Source: an uncultured Gilliamella sp. (GTDB taxonomy: Bacteria; Pseudomonadota; Gammaproteobacteria; Enterobacterales; Enterobacteriaceae). From it: DNA of 29,088 nucleotides. Below, in pieces: positions 16,418 through 25,140 of this stretch. The notes beneath the pieces are model-generated. The model worked only from the letters and a program-made list of their open reading frames with translations, had not been told where the DNA came from and searched no databases. Where the stretch lies: positions 1-29,088 of the forward strand of contig CALYQY010000022.1 of assembly GCA_945291235.1 (NCBI GenBank). The letters are read 5' to 3'. Both the position numbers and the translations under genes were made by a program. Numbering within the stretch: the first letter of the stretch is position 1; every line of letters begins with the position of its first letter.

Positions 16418-17648
16418 CATTAAACGACTATCAAGCAATGTACTATTTATTCTAATTACTGTCCTGCCTGCGGCTTTTGCGGGTAATGTGTCGATGTTGA
16501 ACAACCTTAAAAACACCGAAACGAGCCAATACGATACGGCATTGCAACATGATTTGTCGAATCCTAATAGCGATTCGGTTTTAAGTGCCGTGGTAAATAC
16601 AACGCAAATTATTGAGCAGGTAGCAATGAGTGATCCGGTTCCATTTATGATTGATCAAAATCAACCCTTATCACTTGATACATCCGCTCAACCTGATAGT
16701 TCAAATTTTCCAAAACTGGAGATTGAACAATCAACACATTCAAATACACTGGTTAATAACTTAACTTATACGGAAAAAAACCGCAATCTTGCTATGTGGA
16801 ATTGGAAAGCAACCACATGGAATAACTCACCTAACCAATTTATTACAAAGATAAAATCAAAAGGGATCAATCAGATTTATTTACAATTATTTATTGAAAA
16901 CCAGCAAATTGAATATGAAGAACAGCTAATAAATCTCTTAGACATCGCATTTCAAAATGGTATTGAGATCATTGCTGTTGAAGGAGCAGCAGAAATGATA
17001 CTTGAAAGTGGTTTACAAAATGCGATTGAACGTAATCAGATAATTAAGCAATTCTGTCAGCGACGTATAAATAAACCTTGTCTTGCTGGAATCCAATATG
17101 ATATAGAACCCTATTTATTAAGTGATTATGACCAAAATAAAGATCTGATTTGGCAACAATGGGCGCAAGCGATAAAAAAATTGAGTGAAAGTTGGGGAGG
17201 AAAAATTGAGATTGTAGTCCCATTTTGGTTAAAAGATATTAATCAAAGCAAGCAAATTATCCAGTATATTGAACCTTATTCCTTAAAATATATTATCATG
17301 GTTTATCGTACTGATTATGAACTGATTTATGATATCAGTGCTAAATGGTTATCATGGGGAGATGAAAATCTTCATAAAATCGTTATTGCCCTTGAAAATG
17401 GTATACTCAGTGAAGAATTCGAAAAATATTACTCCTATGACCAAACGAATAATGAAATCGAAGAAGGGTCAAATGATGAGAATTCTGATGTTAATTCAAC
17501 TGATCATATAGTGGACTTCACAGAAATTAGCTTTGAAGGTAAAGAAGATGAGCTATTTGGCATGATTAATGCCTTGACTGAAGTATTTTCAAACTGGAGT
17601 TCTTTCGATGGTTTTGCTATTAATGGGCTTGATGTTGAAGAAGATTAA
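16407..17648 (+). CDS. Exported TIM-barrel protein, putative glycoside hydrolase
   Basis: The 413-residue frame starts at TTG (16407) with GGAGAGAG (16393-16400) about six bases before it, inside the glycosyltransferase gene. Residues 1-25 form a signal peptide (NVLFILITVLPAAFA then GN). Residues 26-125 are polar and probably disordered. From 127 I can lay out eight strands: LAMWNWKA, INQIYLQLF, IEIIAVEG, AGIQYDIEPY, IEIVVPFW, YIIMVYRTD, HKIVIALENG and FDGFAING, as in a (beta/alpha)8 barrel. Asp232 and Glu234 in strand four resemble the D-x-E catalytic motif of GH18-like enzymes. An acidic insert (about 341-378) interrupts the end. I infer a hydrolase that trims or releases the polymer. The family is not recognised. 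Confidence 0.7.
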   Translation: MINNIKRLSSNVLFILITVLPAAFAGNVSMLNNLKNTETSQYDTALQHDLSNPNSDSVLSAVVNTTQIIEQVAMSDPVPFMIDQNQPLSLDTSAQPDSSNFPKLEIEQSTHSNTLVNNLTYTEKNRNLAMWNWKATTWNNSPNQFITKIKSKGINQIYLQLFIENQQIEYEEQLINLLDIAFQNGIEIIAVEGAAEMILESGLQNAIERNQIIKQFCQRRINKPCLAGIQYDIEPYLLSDYDQNKDLIWQQWAQAIKKLSESWGGKIEIVVPFWLKDINQSKQIIQYIEPYSLKYIIMVYRTDYELIYDISAKWLSWGDENLHKIVIALENGILSEEFEKYYSYDQTNNEIEEGSNDENSDVNSTDHIVDFTEISFEGKEDELFGMINALTEVFSNWSSFDGFAINGLDVEED

Positions 17649-17650
17649 AT

Positions 17651-17672
17651 AAGAGCTAGTCACCTAGCTCTT
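17651..17672. terminator. Hairpin between the exopolysaccharide operon and prfC
   Basis: AAGAGCTAG and CTAGCTCTT form a perfect 9-bp stem around TCAC, three bases after the TIM-barrel stop. The following CTTAATT is a poor T-tract. It probably ends the four-gene operon and may also serve prfC from the other side. Confidence 0.65.
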
Positions 17673-17721
17673 CTTAATTGGCATTATCGGTTATACCAAA
17701 AACGGATAAATGAAGTTTACA

Positions 17722-19314
17722 TTAATGCTCACGTGTTTTTCTAAAGTCAACATCCGGATAACGTTCCTGTGTTAAATTCAAATTCACCATACTTGGTGCA
17801 ATGTAAGAAAGATTATCGCCACCATCCAGCGCTAAATTTTGTTCACATTTACGTTTAAATTCTTCCAATTTTTTCACATCACTACATTCTACCCAACGGG
17901 CGGTTGTGACGTTCACCGGTTCATAAATGGCTTCTACATTGTATTCGGATTTTAAGCGCGCAACCACAACATCAAATTGCAGAACACCAACCGCTCCGAC
18001 AATCAAATCATTGTTAGATAAGGGTCTAAATACCTGTACAGCCCCCTCTTCTGACAACTGCACCAATCCTTTTAATAGCTGTTTTTGTTTAAGCGGATCT
18101 TTTAATCGTATCCGTCGGAACAATTCAGGCGCAAAATTAGGGATACCAACAAATTTAAAATCTTCCCCCTGCGTAAACGTATCACCGATTTGAATCGTAC
18201 CATGATTGTGCAATCCAATAATATCACCGGCATAAGCTTCTTCGACATGTTCACGATCACCTGCCATAAATGTCAAGGCATCAGAAATATTCACATCTTT
18301 GGCAATCCTCACATGGCGTAACTTCATGCCCTTTTCATACTTCCCTGACACGATACGCATAAAAGCAACTCGGTCACGATGTTTTGGATCCATATTGGCT
18401 TGAATTTTAAAGACAAAGCCACTAAATTTTTCTTCTGAGGATTTCACTTCTCGCTTATCCGTTTGACGAGGTTGTGGTGTTGGCGCCCAAGCAGTTAAGC
18501 CATCAAGCATATGATCGACACCAAAATTACCTAACGCTGTACCAAAAAAGACAGGGGTTAAATCACCAGATAAAAAAGCATCCAAATCAAACTCATTTGA
18601 TGCACCTTGAACCAGTTCCAGCTCTTCCCGCAATTGCAGAGCTAAATCCTCGCCCACCGCTGTATCTAATTCCGGATTATTTAACCCTTTAATAATACGT
18701 ACATCCTGAATAGTATGACCTTTACCTGATTGATAAAGATAGGTTTCATCTTTTTTCAGATGATACACGCCTTTAAATAACTTACCACAACCAATCGGCC
18801 AAGTGATCGGTGCACATAGGATATTAAGCTCGTTTTCAACTTCGTCAAGTAGCTCCATTGGATCACGAATATCACGGTCTAACTTATTCATAAAAGTTAA
18901 AATTGGGGTATTACGTAACCGTGTCACTTCCATTAATTTACGAGTACGATCTTCCACCCCTTTAGCCGCATCAATGACCATTAAACAGCTATCCACTGCT
19001 GTCAATGTGCGATAGGTATCTTCCGAAAAGTCTTCATGCCCAGGGGTATCAAGTAAATTGACTAAACAATCATTATATGGAAATTGCATCACAGAAGTTG
19101 TGATAGAAATACCACGTTGTTTTTCCATCTCCATCCAGTCAGATTTTGCATGTTGCGCATTGGCTCCACGCCCTTTTACCGTTCCGGCAGTTTGAATTGC
19201 GTGACCGAATAACAAAACCTTTTCGGTAATCGTGGTTTTACCGGCATCGGGATGCGAAATGATAGCAAAAGTGCGACGAGCATTAACTTCGTCTAAATAA
19301 GCTTGTTCTGTCAT
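17722..19314 (-). CDS. prfC: Peptide chain release factor 3
   Basis: RF3 is the GTPase that removes RF1 and RF2 from the ribosome after termination. The G-domain motifs are plain: [18 protein letters not shown] and NKLDRD. The protein matches E. coli RF3 over its whole length and ends in TREH, like that protein. The frame extends to a TTG at 19341, but the third possible start (ATG at 19314, [16 protein letters not shown]) aligns without gap with the E. coli N terminus and gives 530 residues against 529. ATG 19329, with AGG just before it, is the alternative. It is divergent from ilvY. Confidence 0.96.
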   Translation of the reverse strand: MTEQAYLDEVNARRTFAIISHPDAGKTTITEKVLLFGHAIQTAGTVKGRGANAQHAKSDWMEMEKQRGISITTSVMQFPYNDCLVNLLDTPGHEDFSEDTYRTLTAVDSCLMVIDAAKGVEDRTRKLMEVTRLRNTPILTFMNKLDRDIRDPMELLDEVENELNILCAPITWPIGCGKLFKGVYHLKKDETYLYQSGKGHTIQDVRIIKGLNNPELDTAVGEDLALQLREELELVQGASNEFDLDAFLSGDLTPVFFGTALGNFGVDHMLDGLTAWAPTPQPRQTDKREVKSSEEKFSGFVFKIQANMDPKHRDRVAFMRIVSGKYEKGMKLRHVRIAKDVNISDALTFMAGDREHVEEAYAGDIIGLHNHGTIQIGDTFTQGEDFKFVGIPNFAPELFRRIRLKDPLKQKQLLKGLVQLSEEGAVQVFRPLSNNDLIVGAVGVLQFDVVVARLKSEYNVEAIYEPVNVTTARWVECSDVKKLEEFKRKCEQNLALDGGDNLSYIAPSMVNLNLTQERYPDVDFRKTREH

Positions 19315-19514
19315 AAAATTAACGTTCATTAACCTGTACAAAAATAATCGAGCATTTTAACAGGTATCGCTATCCATTGCCATGAATGTATTAACTGTGA
19401 TTTCCCTTATTTAATTATCTCTGCATAATATCTTCACATGCCTAGCCAATTTGTACATTTACAGTATAAAATAGCGCTGAACTACGCAAAAGTTTTATCA
19501 AAACGGAACTTTCT

Positions 19515-20414
19515 ATGAATATTCGTGATTTGAAATTATTTTTACATTTATGTGAGACGTGTCATTTTGGTATGACAGCTAATGCTATGCATGTTAGCCC
19601 GTCGACTTTATCACGGCAAATCCAACGCATGGAAGACTATTTTGGTCATCCGCTTTTTATACGTGATAATCGGCAAGTTCAAATCACCCAAGTTGGCGAA
19701 AAGGTCAAACGTTTTGCACTCCAAGTTATTAGTCAACATCAGCAATTAAAACAAGAGTTAGAATTATCCAATCAACAGCTCATTGGTGAATTAAGACTTT
19801 TTTGTTCAGTGACAGCCGCTTACAGCCATTTACCCGACATTTTAGACCAGTTTCGTATACATTACCCACTGATTGAAATCAAATTATCAACTGGCGATGC
19901 GGCAGATGCCGTTGAAAAAGTCCAGTCTAACGAGGCGGATCTCGCTATCGCAGGCAAACCGAAACAATTGCCTGCTGGTGTTGAATTTTTAAAATTTGGT
20001 GAAATTGAAATGGTTTTGTTAATACCCAAACTTAATAGTACCTTTAGTGATAAACTTCATCAAAAAAAGCCCGATTGGCATAATATCCCTTTCATTTTAC
20101 CTGAGCATGGTCCAAGCCGACAACGTATTGATCTTTGGTTTAAGCAACAAAAAATTACCAGCCCTAAAATTTACGCCACCGTTGCCGGACATGAAGCCAT
20201 TGTCTCAATGGTGGCATTAGGTTGTGGTGTTGCCCTATTACCGAAAGTTGTGATGGAAAACAGTCCCGAAAGAATAAGAGAGCGTATTACTGAATGGTCA
20301 ACCAACTTAATGCAACCTTTTGACATAGGAATGTGTGTCCAAAAAAGGCGATTATCCGAAAAAATTATCGCGGCATTTTGGAACCTATCCAATCTAAATC
20401 ATACCAAAAATTAG
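19515..20414 (+). CDS. ilvY: LysR-type regulator IlvY
   Basis: A 299-residue LysR-family activator. The N-terminal HTH region (HFGMTANAMHVSPSTLSRQIQRMEDYFG) and the effector domain (FCSVTAAYSHLPDILDQFR, TGDAADAVEKV, EADLAIAGKP, YATVAGHEAIVSMVALGCGVALLP) follow E. coli IlvY closely. In E. coli IlvY activates the divergent ilvC (ketol-acid reductoisomerase) when acetolactate or acetohydroxybutyrate is bound. Here the divergent neighbour is prfC, so the usual target is elsewhere or missing. I found no clear paired operator in the 200-base gap. A terminator follows. Confidence 0.92.
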   Translation: MNIRDLKLFLHLCETCHFGMTANAMHVSPSTLSRQIQRMEDYFGHPLFIRDNRQVQITQVGEKVKRFALQVISQHQQLKQELELSNQQLIGELRLFCSVTAAYSHLPDILDQFRIHYPLIEIKLSTGDAADAVEKVQSNEADLAIAGKPKQLPAGVEFLKFGEIEMVLLIPKLNSTFSDKLHQKKPDWHNIPFILPEHGPSRQRIDLWFKQQKITSPKIYATVAGHEAIVSMVALGCGVALLPKVVMENSPERIRERITEWSTNLMQPFDIGMCVQKRRLSEKIIAAFWNLSNLNHTKN

Positions 20415-20449
20415 AAAATAATTTATAATGAATTTGTCATTCAAAAACT

Positions 20450-20476
20450 AACATTAACAGGATTGTTAATGTTTTT
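20450..20476 (+). terminator. Intrinsic terminator after ilvY
   Basis: AACATTAACA and TGTTAATGTT form a perfect 10-bp stem with a GGAT loop, followed by TTT. It separates ilvY from the esterase gene, which should therefore have its own promoter in the remaining 60 bases. Confidence 0.8.
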
Positions 20477-20536
20477 GATTGCAATGAATGATACGCAACT
20501 ATTTAACAGTCTGACTATCAAAAAGGAATATTTGAA

Positions 20537-22618
20537 ATGCAATTGCACAACTTTCACGTTAAAACATTATTATCATTATTAATTTTTAGCTCCACACTTA
20601 TTCCAATTTCCTTGCACGCTCAACAAGATATTCAGACCGATTCTTCTCAAAATTACTCAATCTCAGCTCCCGACTGGCTACTTACCGAAGAAGCCGTTTA
20701 TTACGATGGTGACAGTGATGACCTCGTCACGGCAGGTTTAGGATTTACTACCTTATCCACGTCAATTTATACCCCACATTTCAGTGATCCGACTCAGCCA
20801 ACCATTCAAGAGCTACGGCAAGCAAAACTTAATCGTTTTATCAATATCAATAATGGTGAAGGCTCCTTATTTGGATTTAGACGCCAGGAATTAAGTCCCC
20901 TTTTTGATGGCAAAATTCCGGGATTTGAAATTTTAGCAACACTAAAATTAGAACAAGAAAAGGTGGGCATGTTACTGCAAATCCCGCTTGATTTTGATAA
21001 AAATAAACCATGTATTGTTGCAGTGCCTGCGACGGATTCAGACGGGTTATATAATGCCAAAGATGTGCAAATTCGTGGTTTATGGGGACTTCGGCACAAT
21101 TGTGCGGTTGTTTATAATGATAAAGGTTTAGGCAATGGTATTTATGATATTGAGCATAAGCGTGGTTATGCCATAAATGGGCATACTCAATCTACTAATT
21201 TATTATTCGAACCCACTATTTTCAATAGAGATAGATTTATTAAAAAATATCCAAATCGCTATGCAATAAAACAACTCCATTCACGATTAAATTCTGAAGA
21301 AAGATGGGGCGAATTTGTATTAAAATCCATTGAATTTGCTTTTTATGCCCTTAATACACAATTCCCTTCTGATTCTAAGTTTCATTTTAATAAGGATAAC
21401 ACAATAGTTTTAGTTTATGGTGCAAGTGATGGTGGCGGTGCAGCATTAAAAGCAGGTGAACTTGATACTGACAATGTCATTAAAGGTATCGTTGCGGTTA
21501 ATCCACAAATTCAACCCAATGTTGAAAATAGCACCGTTTCCATTCAATATAATAAAAGTGTTCCTCAAAAAATCGATTATAAATCAATTGCTGATTACAG
21601 TAGTTATGCGTCCCTGTATATTCCTTGTGCTATACCTGCAATTGTAGCTAAGCACAAAACGATCACTATTCCGTTTGCCGACAAATACCTTTATTCGCAA
21701 AACCGTTGTGATGCACTAAAAAAAGAAAACTTATTAACAAAAGGTACCCCTGAAGAAGCACTTGAAAAATTACATAGCTATGGTTGGACGCCATCAATGG
21801 ATATCCAACTCCCTTATTTTTATTATAAAGAAACAATTGGATTGCCTTATCAATATATCAGTGCCTATGGTCATTTTGATGTCACCGATAGAATGTGTAG
21901 TTACTCGGTCGCAAGTACGCAACAAAATCCGATAAATTATCAAGGTAAAGTTGCTAGTTTACACGAAGTGACATTTCAACAGCTATGGTCTTTTGCAACG
22001 GGTCATTTACCGATATGGTTAACGGATGATTCAACGGCTTTAGCACTGGTTAATAATGAAGATGCCTATTCACCAAGAAGCGATTTCTTTTCGGGTTCAG
22101 ATAACAAAAAAGCCATTGACTATAATGCTAAGGGCGCCATATGTTTATATAAAAAATTAACGCATCCTCGAGTTAAATTTGGCATTAATCAAGTGAGTGC
22201 ATCAGCAAATTTACATGGCACAAAAACCCTTATCGTTCATGCTCGTCATAACGTTAAACAGCTACCTGATTATACTGCACGTGCTTATGTCGCATTAAAT
22301 AGCCAAGTAGAAGGTAACGCCTCGCAACTGCGCTATTATGAGATTGAAAACACCAGCTACTTGGATGGCACTTATCCATTTGATAATTCGCTCTTACCAA
22401 TTGATTATTATGGGGAAGATGCCATGGAATGGTTATGGTTTCATTTAACGAATCATGCCTCTTTACCTGAAAGCCAAGTTGTTCGTGCAAAAGCCAGAGG
22501 TGGTAAAATAGGTTTTGCTCCACAATTGACCGAAAATACGCTTGTCCCTATTTCGCAAACACCAAACCAAAAGGATTTAATCACGACTGAAAACGGGAAA
22601 ATTATATTACCCAATTAG
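20537..22618 (+). CDS. Secreted 3-hydroxybutyrate oligomer hydrolase-like esterase
   Basis: A 693-residue exported protein with a signal peptide over residues 1 to about 28 (LLSLLIFSSTLIPISLHA). The sequence follows the 3HB-oligomer hydrolase family: YYDGDSDDLVTAGLG, FSDPTQPTIQELR, MLLQIPLDFDKNKPCIVAVPA, GLWGLRHNCAVVYNDKGLGNGIYDI. The likely nucleophile is Ser297 in VYGASDGGGAALKAGELD; the family usually has S-N-G-G here, so the Asp next to the serine is a variation. Known members cleave D-3-hydroxybutyrate dimers and oligomers outside or in the periplasm of polyhydroxybutyrate degraders. No PHB synthesis gene is seen here, so the natural substrate may be another ester. It stands alone, convergent with acpH. 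Confidence 0.8.
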   Translation: MQLHNFHVKTLLSLLIFSSTLIPISLHAQQDIQTDSSQNYSISAPDWLLTEEAVYYDGDSDDLVTAGLGFTTLSTSIYTPHFSDPTQPTIQELRQAKLNRFININNGEGSLFGFRRQELSPLFDGKIPGFEILATLKLEQEKVGMLLQIPLDFDKNKPCIVAVPATDSDGLYNAKDVQIRGLWGLRHNCAVVYNDKGLGNGIYDIEHKRGYAINGHTQSTNLLFEPTIFNRDRFIKKYPNRYAIKQLHSRLNSEERWGEFVLKSIEFAFYALNTQFPSDSKFHFNKDNTIVLVYGASDGGGAALKAGELDTDNVIKGIVAVNPQIQPNVENSTVSIQYNKSVPQKIDYKSIADYSSYASLYIPCAIPAIVAKHKTITIPFADKYLYSQNRCDALKKENLLTKGTPEEALEKLHSYGWTPSMDIQLPYFYYKETIGLPYQYISAYGHFDVTDRMCSYSVASTQQNPINYQGKVASLHEVTFQQLWSFATGHLPIWLTDDSTALALVNNEDAYSPRSDFFSGSDNKKAIDYNAKGAICLYKKLTHPRVKFGINQVSASANLHGTKTLIVHARHNVKQLPDYTARAYVALNSQVEGNASQLRYYEIENTSYLDGTYPFDNSLLPIDYYGEDAMEWLWFHLTNHASLPESQVVRAKARGGKIGFAPQLTENTLVPISQTPNQKDLITTENGKIILPN

Positions 22619-22638
22619 TATCTACGGTAATTAGCAAT

Positions 22639-22715
22639 CCGCTTAGGACACATCCAAGTTATTAATTCACATTTGTTAAGTCTAATTTTACATTAATAAC
22701 AGGTAGTCCTAGCGG
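22639..22715. repeat. Nested inverted repeat between convergent genes
   Basis: The outer arms are CCGCTTAGGAC (22639-22649) and GTCCTAGCGG (22706-22715), complementary except for one extra T. The inner arms are GTTATTAAT (22658-22666) and ATTAATAAC (22692-22700), perfect over 9 bp. The whole could fold into one long interrupted hairpin filling the gap between the esterase and acpH. The GC-containing outer arms are unusual for this region. It may be a bidirectional terminator or a small dispersed repeat. Confidence 0.5.
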
Positions 22716-22724
22716 TGATGATAA

Positions 22725-23306
22725 CTAAATAGGATCAGCTATTATTAAACGACACATTTTAGGATACAAAATAAAAAACAGCGCTTCGAATTCTTTGTAG
22801 TGCTGCTTTATATCATAAATAGTCTCTTTTAATAACCATAGCTTTGGTCGTCGGGTGGCCATACCATTAAGCACTTTTCCAACAAATTCAAGATTTGCGT
22901 AATTTTCTAACCATTTGCCTTGCCACATTGACTGCATAAAATGCTGATAATGTTCAGGATAGAGATGAATAAAGGGCTGAATTTGTTGTCTGGTGTATTG
23001 GTCAAATTCAGACACTGATTGCCCCATGCCATAATCAGTCCAATGTTTAGATAAAAAATGATCCCATACAATATCAAGTGCAATCGGTGCGACACGTTGA
23101 TGCGGTTTGATAAAGCGTGTTTTGGCTTGTTTCACTTCAGTCAAACTGTCGACCATGCTATCAATTTTACGATGTAACATGATACCGTCGGCTATCGTTT
23201 GCGGATAAACAAGATAAGGATCCCCTTTAACAAAATCAGCCACACTATTGCCAATTAAGGAGCTATTAGCTAAAGTGGCAAGATGTAAATGAGCCAGAAT
23301 GTTCAT
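22725..23306 (-). CDS. acpH: Acyl carrier protein phosphodiesterase AcpH
   Basis: AcpH removes the 4'-phosphopantetheine group from acyl carrier protein. The 193 residues equal the E. coli length and share MNxLAHLHLA at the start, GNSVADFVKGD (Asp24, a metal-site residue), GIMLHRKID, RVAPIALDIVWDHFLSKHW and GMATRRP. It follows the siderophore-interacting protein gene after 15 bases on the same strand and is probably cotranscribed with it. The two functions have no obvious link. Confidence 0.94.
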   Translation of the reverse strand: MNILAHLHLATLANSSLIGNSVADFVKGDPYLVYPQTIADGIMLHRKIDSMVDSLTEVKQAKTRFIKPHQRVAPIALDIVWDHFLSKHWTDYGMGQSVSEFDQYTRQQIQPFIHLYPEHYQHFMQSMWQGKWLENYANLEFVGKVLNGMATRRPKLWLLKETIYDIKQHYKEFEALFFILYPKMCRLIIADPI

Positions 23307-23321
23307 CTTAATTACACGTTA

Positions 23322-24110
23322 CTATTCACGATGTTTAAACTCCCCTTCAGCAAAACCTTGTCGCCAATAACTAATAATATGAAATGCATCGGGGGGTAAA
23401 TGAGGATAATTATCTTTAAGCGTATGTCGAATTTGCTGGGCTAAATCCCGTACCATTCCACCCCAAATAAGTAAATTATCACTATGGACAATATTCGCTT
23501 TTTTTATTGTTTCAACAAGTTGATTTGGCTGATTAACATCTTGTATCAGCCAGTTAACATGAGCATTCGGACTATTCGGTAAAGCCATAATATCTGTTGG
23601 GTGATTAACTTCGATAAACGCTTGAACATTAACATTGTTAGGTAGGTGTTCAAGCGTATAACAAATAGCTGGCACAGCTGTTATATCACCAATCAACACC
23701 AAACTTTGCTGATTAAACATAAGTTTTGCCGCTGTGCCGACTAAACCTATCTGATCATTGACTTTAGCCTGCTGAGCCCAAACCGAAGCTAATCCCTCTT
23801 GATGAATGGCAAAATCAATCGTTAATTGCTGTGTCGTTTCATCATAATGACGAATACTATAACTTCGAGCCAATTGACGAATCTTGTCATTTATCAGAAT
23901 TTTATTATTGTCGTCTAATTGTGGAAAAATTATCGTTCCCGTTGAAGGATCAGCAAACAATAATTTTAAATGAGGACAAATCCATAAAGGATTAACCGTC
24001 AGCTGTTTATCACAACTAAAGTTAATTCGAATAAAACTATGCGATAACCTTTCAATTCTCAATACCGTTAAAAGTGCGTTAACAATAGATGTTTGTTTTT
24101 TTCCTGTCAT
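23322..24110 (-). CDS. Siderophore-interacting protein (ferric-siderophore reductase family)
   Basis: A 262-residue cytoplasmic flavoprotein of the SIP/ViuB family. The FAD-binding motif is RSYSIR (82-87), the flavin-phosphate region follows at GLVGTAAKL, and VLIGDITAVPAICYTLEHL starts the NAD(P)H-binding domain. The C terminus has SYWRQGFAEGE, the typical SIP ending. Members reduce Fe(III)-siderophore complexes to release iron. No uptake genes lie next to it, and I could not see a good Fur box in the short upstream region (24111-24180), so its regulation is open. It is the first gene of a pair with acpH. Confidence 0.9.
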   Translation of the reverse strand: MTGKKQTSIVNALLTVLRIERLSHSFIRINFSCDKQLTVNPLWICPHLKLLFADPSTGTIIFPQLDDNNKILINDKIRQLARSYSIRHYDETTQQLTIDFAIHQEGLASVWAQQAKVNDQIGLVGTAAKLMFNQQSLVLIGDITAVPAICYTLEHLPNNVNVQAFIEVNHPTDIMALPNSPNAHVNWLIQDVNQPNQLVETIKKANIVHSDNLLIWGGMVRDLAQQIRHTLKDNYPHLPPDAFHIISYWRQGFAEGEFKHRE

Positions 24111-24204
24111 TATGGCTAACCTAATATTTCATTTTTAACTATCATACAACAAAACTTAAATTTTTAGGCTATCTTTTCAATTATTGCTCAGAAACACAGA
24201 CAAA

Positions 24205-24232
24205 CACACTCCACCCAATTAGGCGGAATGTG
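24205..24232 (-). terminator. Terminator after the fructose-6-phosphate aldolase gene
   Basis: On the minus strand CACATTCCGCC pairs with GGTGGAGTGTG (11 bp with two G-U pairs) around TAATTG, followed by TTTGT. It lies 24 bases beyond the aldolase stop and separates it from the siderophore-interacting protein gene. Confidence 0.65.
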
Positions 24233-24255
24233 ATAACAGATGATGACAGTTTAAA

Positions 24256-24918
24256 TTAATAAGTCAGTGAACCAAACGCATTACGCCAATCTTGTTCAAA
24301 TTTTACTATCGCAGCATCTACAGCTGGATCGGAGATAAATAGTTCAGCTACATCCACCGGTAAGGTAATAGATTGACATCCGGCTAACAGACAATCTAAT
24401 GCTTGCCTAGGTGTGCGAAAACTTGCCGCCAACACCATGGTTTGAGGACAATGTAACGCTAACAGTTTTTGTAATTCTTGCACGGTATCTTTACTGTTGC
24501 CGCCTTGGGCATCAATTCGATTGACATAAGGCGCAATATATTTAGCCCCGGCTAGCGCACCTAATAATCCCTGCCCTGCGCCATAAACAGCAGTGCCTAA
24601 AGTAGGGATTCCTTGTTGTGTTAAAGCTCTAATCGCTTTCAGTCCTTCTGCATTAACAGGAATCTTAGTAACAATATTGGGTACGACTCTTCTGAGTTGT
24701 TCTGCCTCTTTTATCATGGATGATGCATCGCTTGAAAGTACCTGTGCAAACAGTAATTTATCGGCGCCTAATAAATCATGCAGTGTCGATAATAAGGTAA
24801 AGAGTGATTGACCGGATTTTGCCACAATGCTTGGATTGGTTGTGACGCCTTTAATCGGTAAAATGGGGGCTAGACGTTTAATGGCTTCAATATCGGCGGT
24901 ATCTAAATATAATTCCAT
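24256..24918 (-). CDS. fsa: Fructose-6-phosphate aldolase (FsaA/TalC type)
   Basis: A small transaldolase-family enzyme that cleaves fructose 6-phosphate to dihydroxyacetone and glyceraldehyde 3-phosphate. The start [23 protein letters not shown], the Schiff-base Lys85 in [44 protein letters not shown] and [18 protein letters not shown] are all as in E. coli FsaA/FsaB, and the length from this start (220) is identical. The frame can be extended to a GTG at 24954, but AGGAG lies six bases before the ATG at 24918. It is divergent from an AraC-type regulator with a CRP site in between, which suggests control by carbon supply. Confidence 0.94.
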   Translation of the reverse strand: MELYLDTADIEAIKRLAPILPIKGVTTNPSIVAKSGQSLFTLLSTLHDLLGADKLLFAQVLSSDASSMIKEAEQLRRVVPNIVTKIPVNAEGLKAIRALTQQGIPTLGTAVYGAGQGLLGALAGAKYIAPYVNRIDAQGGNSKDTVQELQKLLALHCPQTMVLAASFRTPRQALDCLLAGCQSITLPVDVAELFISDPAVDAAIVKFEQDWRNAFGSLTY

Positions 24919-25040
24919 GGTTAACTCCTGCTGAATGTTCAAATCATTAATCACTGTATTGGTACCATACTAAGTAATCTGTAACCGATAGCCTAGATGA
25001 CAATCCTGCGATTTACTGGATATTTGTACGCTTGATAAGA

Positions 25041-25062
25041 AAATGTGAGTGAGATCACACTA
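25041..25062. promoter_or_regulatory. CRP (cAMP receptor protein) binding site
   Basis: AAATGTGAGTGAGATCACAC contains TGTGA (25044-25048), six bases and TCACA (25055-25059), a perfect match to the CRP core TGTGA-N6-TCACA, with matching A-rich flanks. It lies in the 279-base gap between fsa and the AraC-type gene, about 130 bases from the fsa start and 146 from the regulator start, so it may activate either or both. Confidence 0.85.
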
Positions 25063-25112
25063 AAAACATTTTAAGAATAACCTATTGATAAAATTAACGA
25101 TTTACTTGATAC

Positions 25113-25140
25113 TTTAAAATACTATTTGGCAGTATATAAT
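25113..25140 (+). promoter_or_regulatory. Possible promoter of the AraC-type gene
   Basis: TATAAT at 25135-25140 is a perfect -10 preceded by TTTAAA at 25113-25118 with 16 bases between. The -35 is poor, as expected for an activated promoter, and the CRP site is centred about 95 bases before the predicted start of transcription. Confidence 0.4.

Noticed and set aside
18474..18692. 72-codon frame antisense to prfC
   Set aside because: A mirror of the highly conserved RF3 coding sequence, as are the frames near 17927 and 18803.
20806..21099. 97-codon frame antisense to the esterase gene
   Set aside because: Shadow of a strong coding frame; no start signal and no recognisable protein.
24111..24180. 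Fur box upstream of the siderophore-interacting protein
   Set aside because: I searched because the function predicts one, but the best match (GATAGTTAAAAATGAAAT on the minus strand) is too weak to claim.
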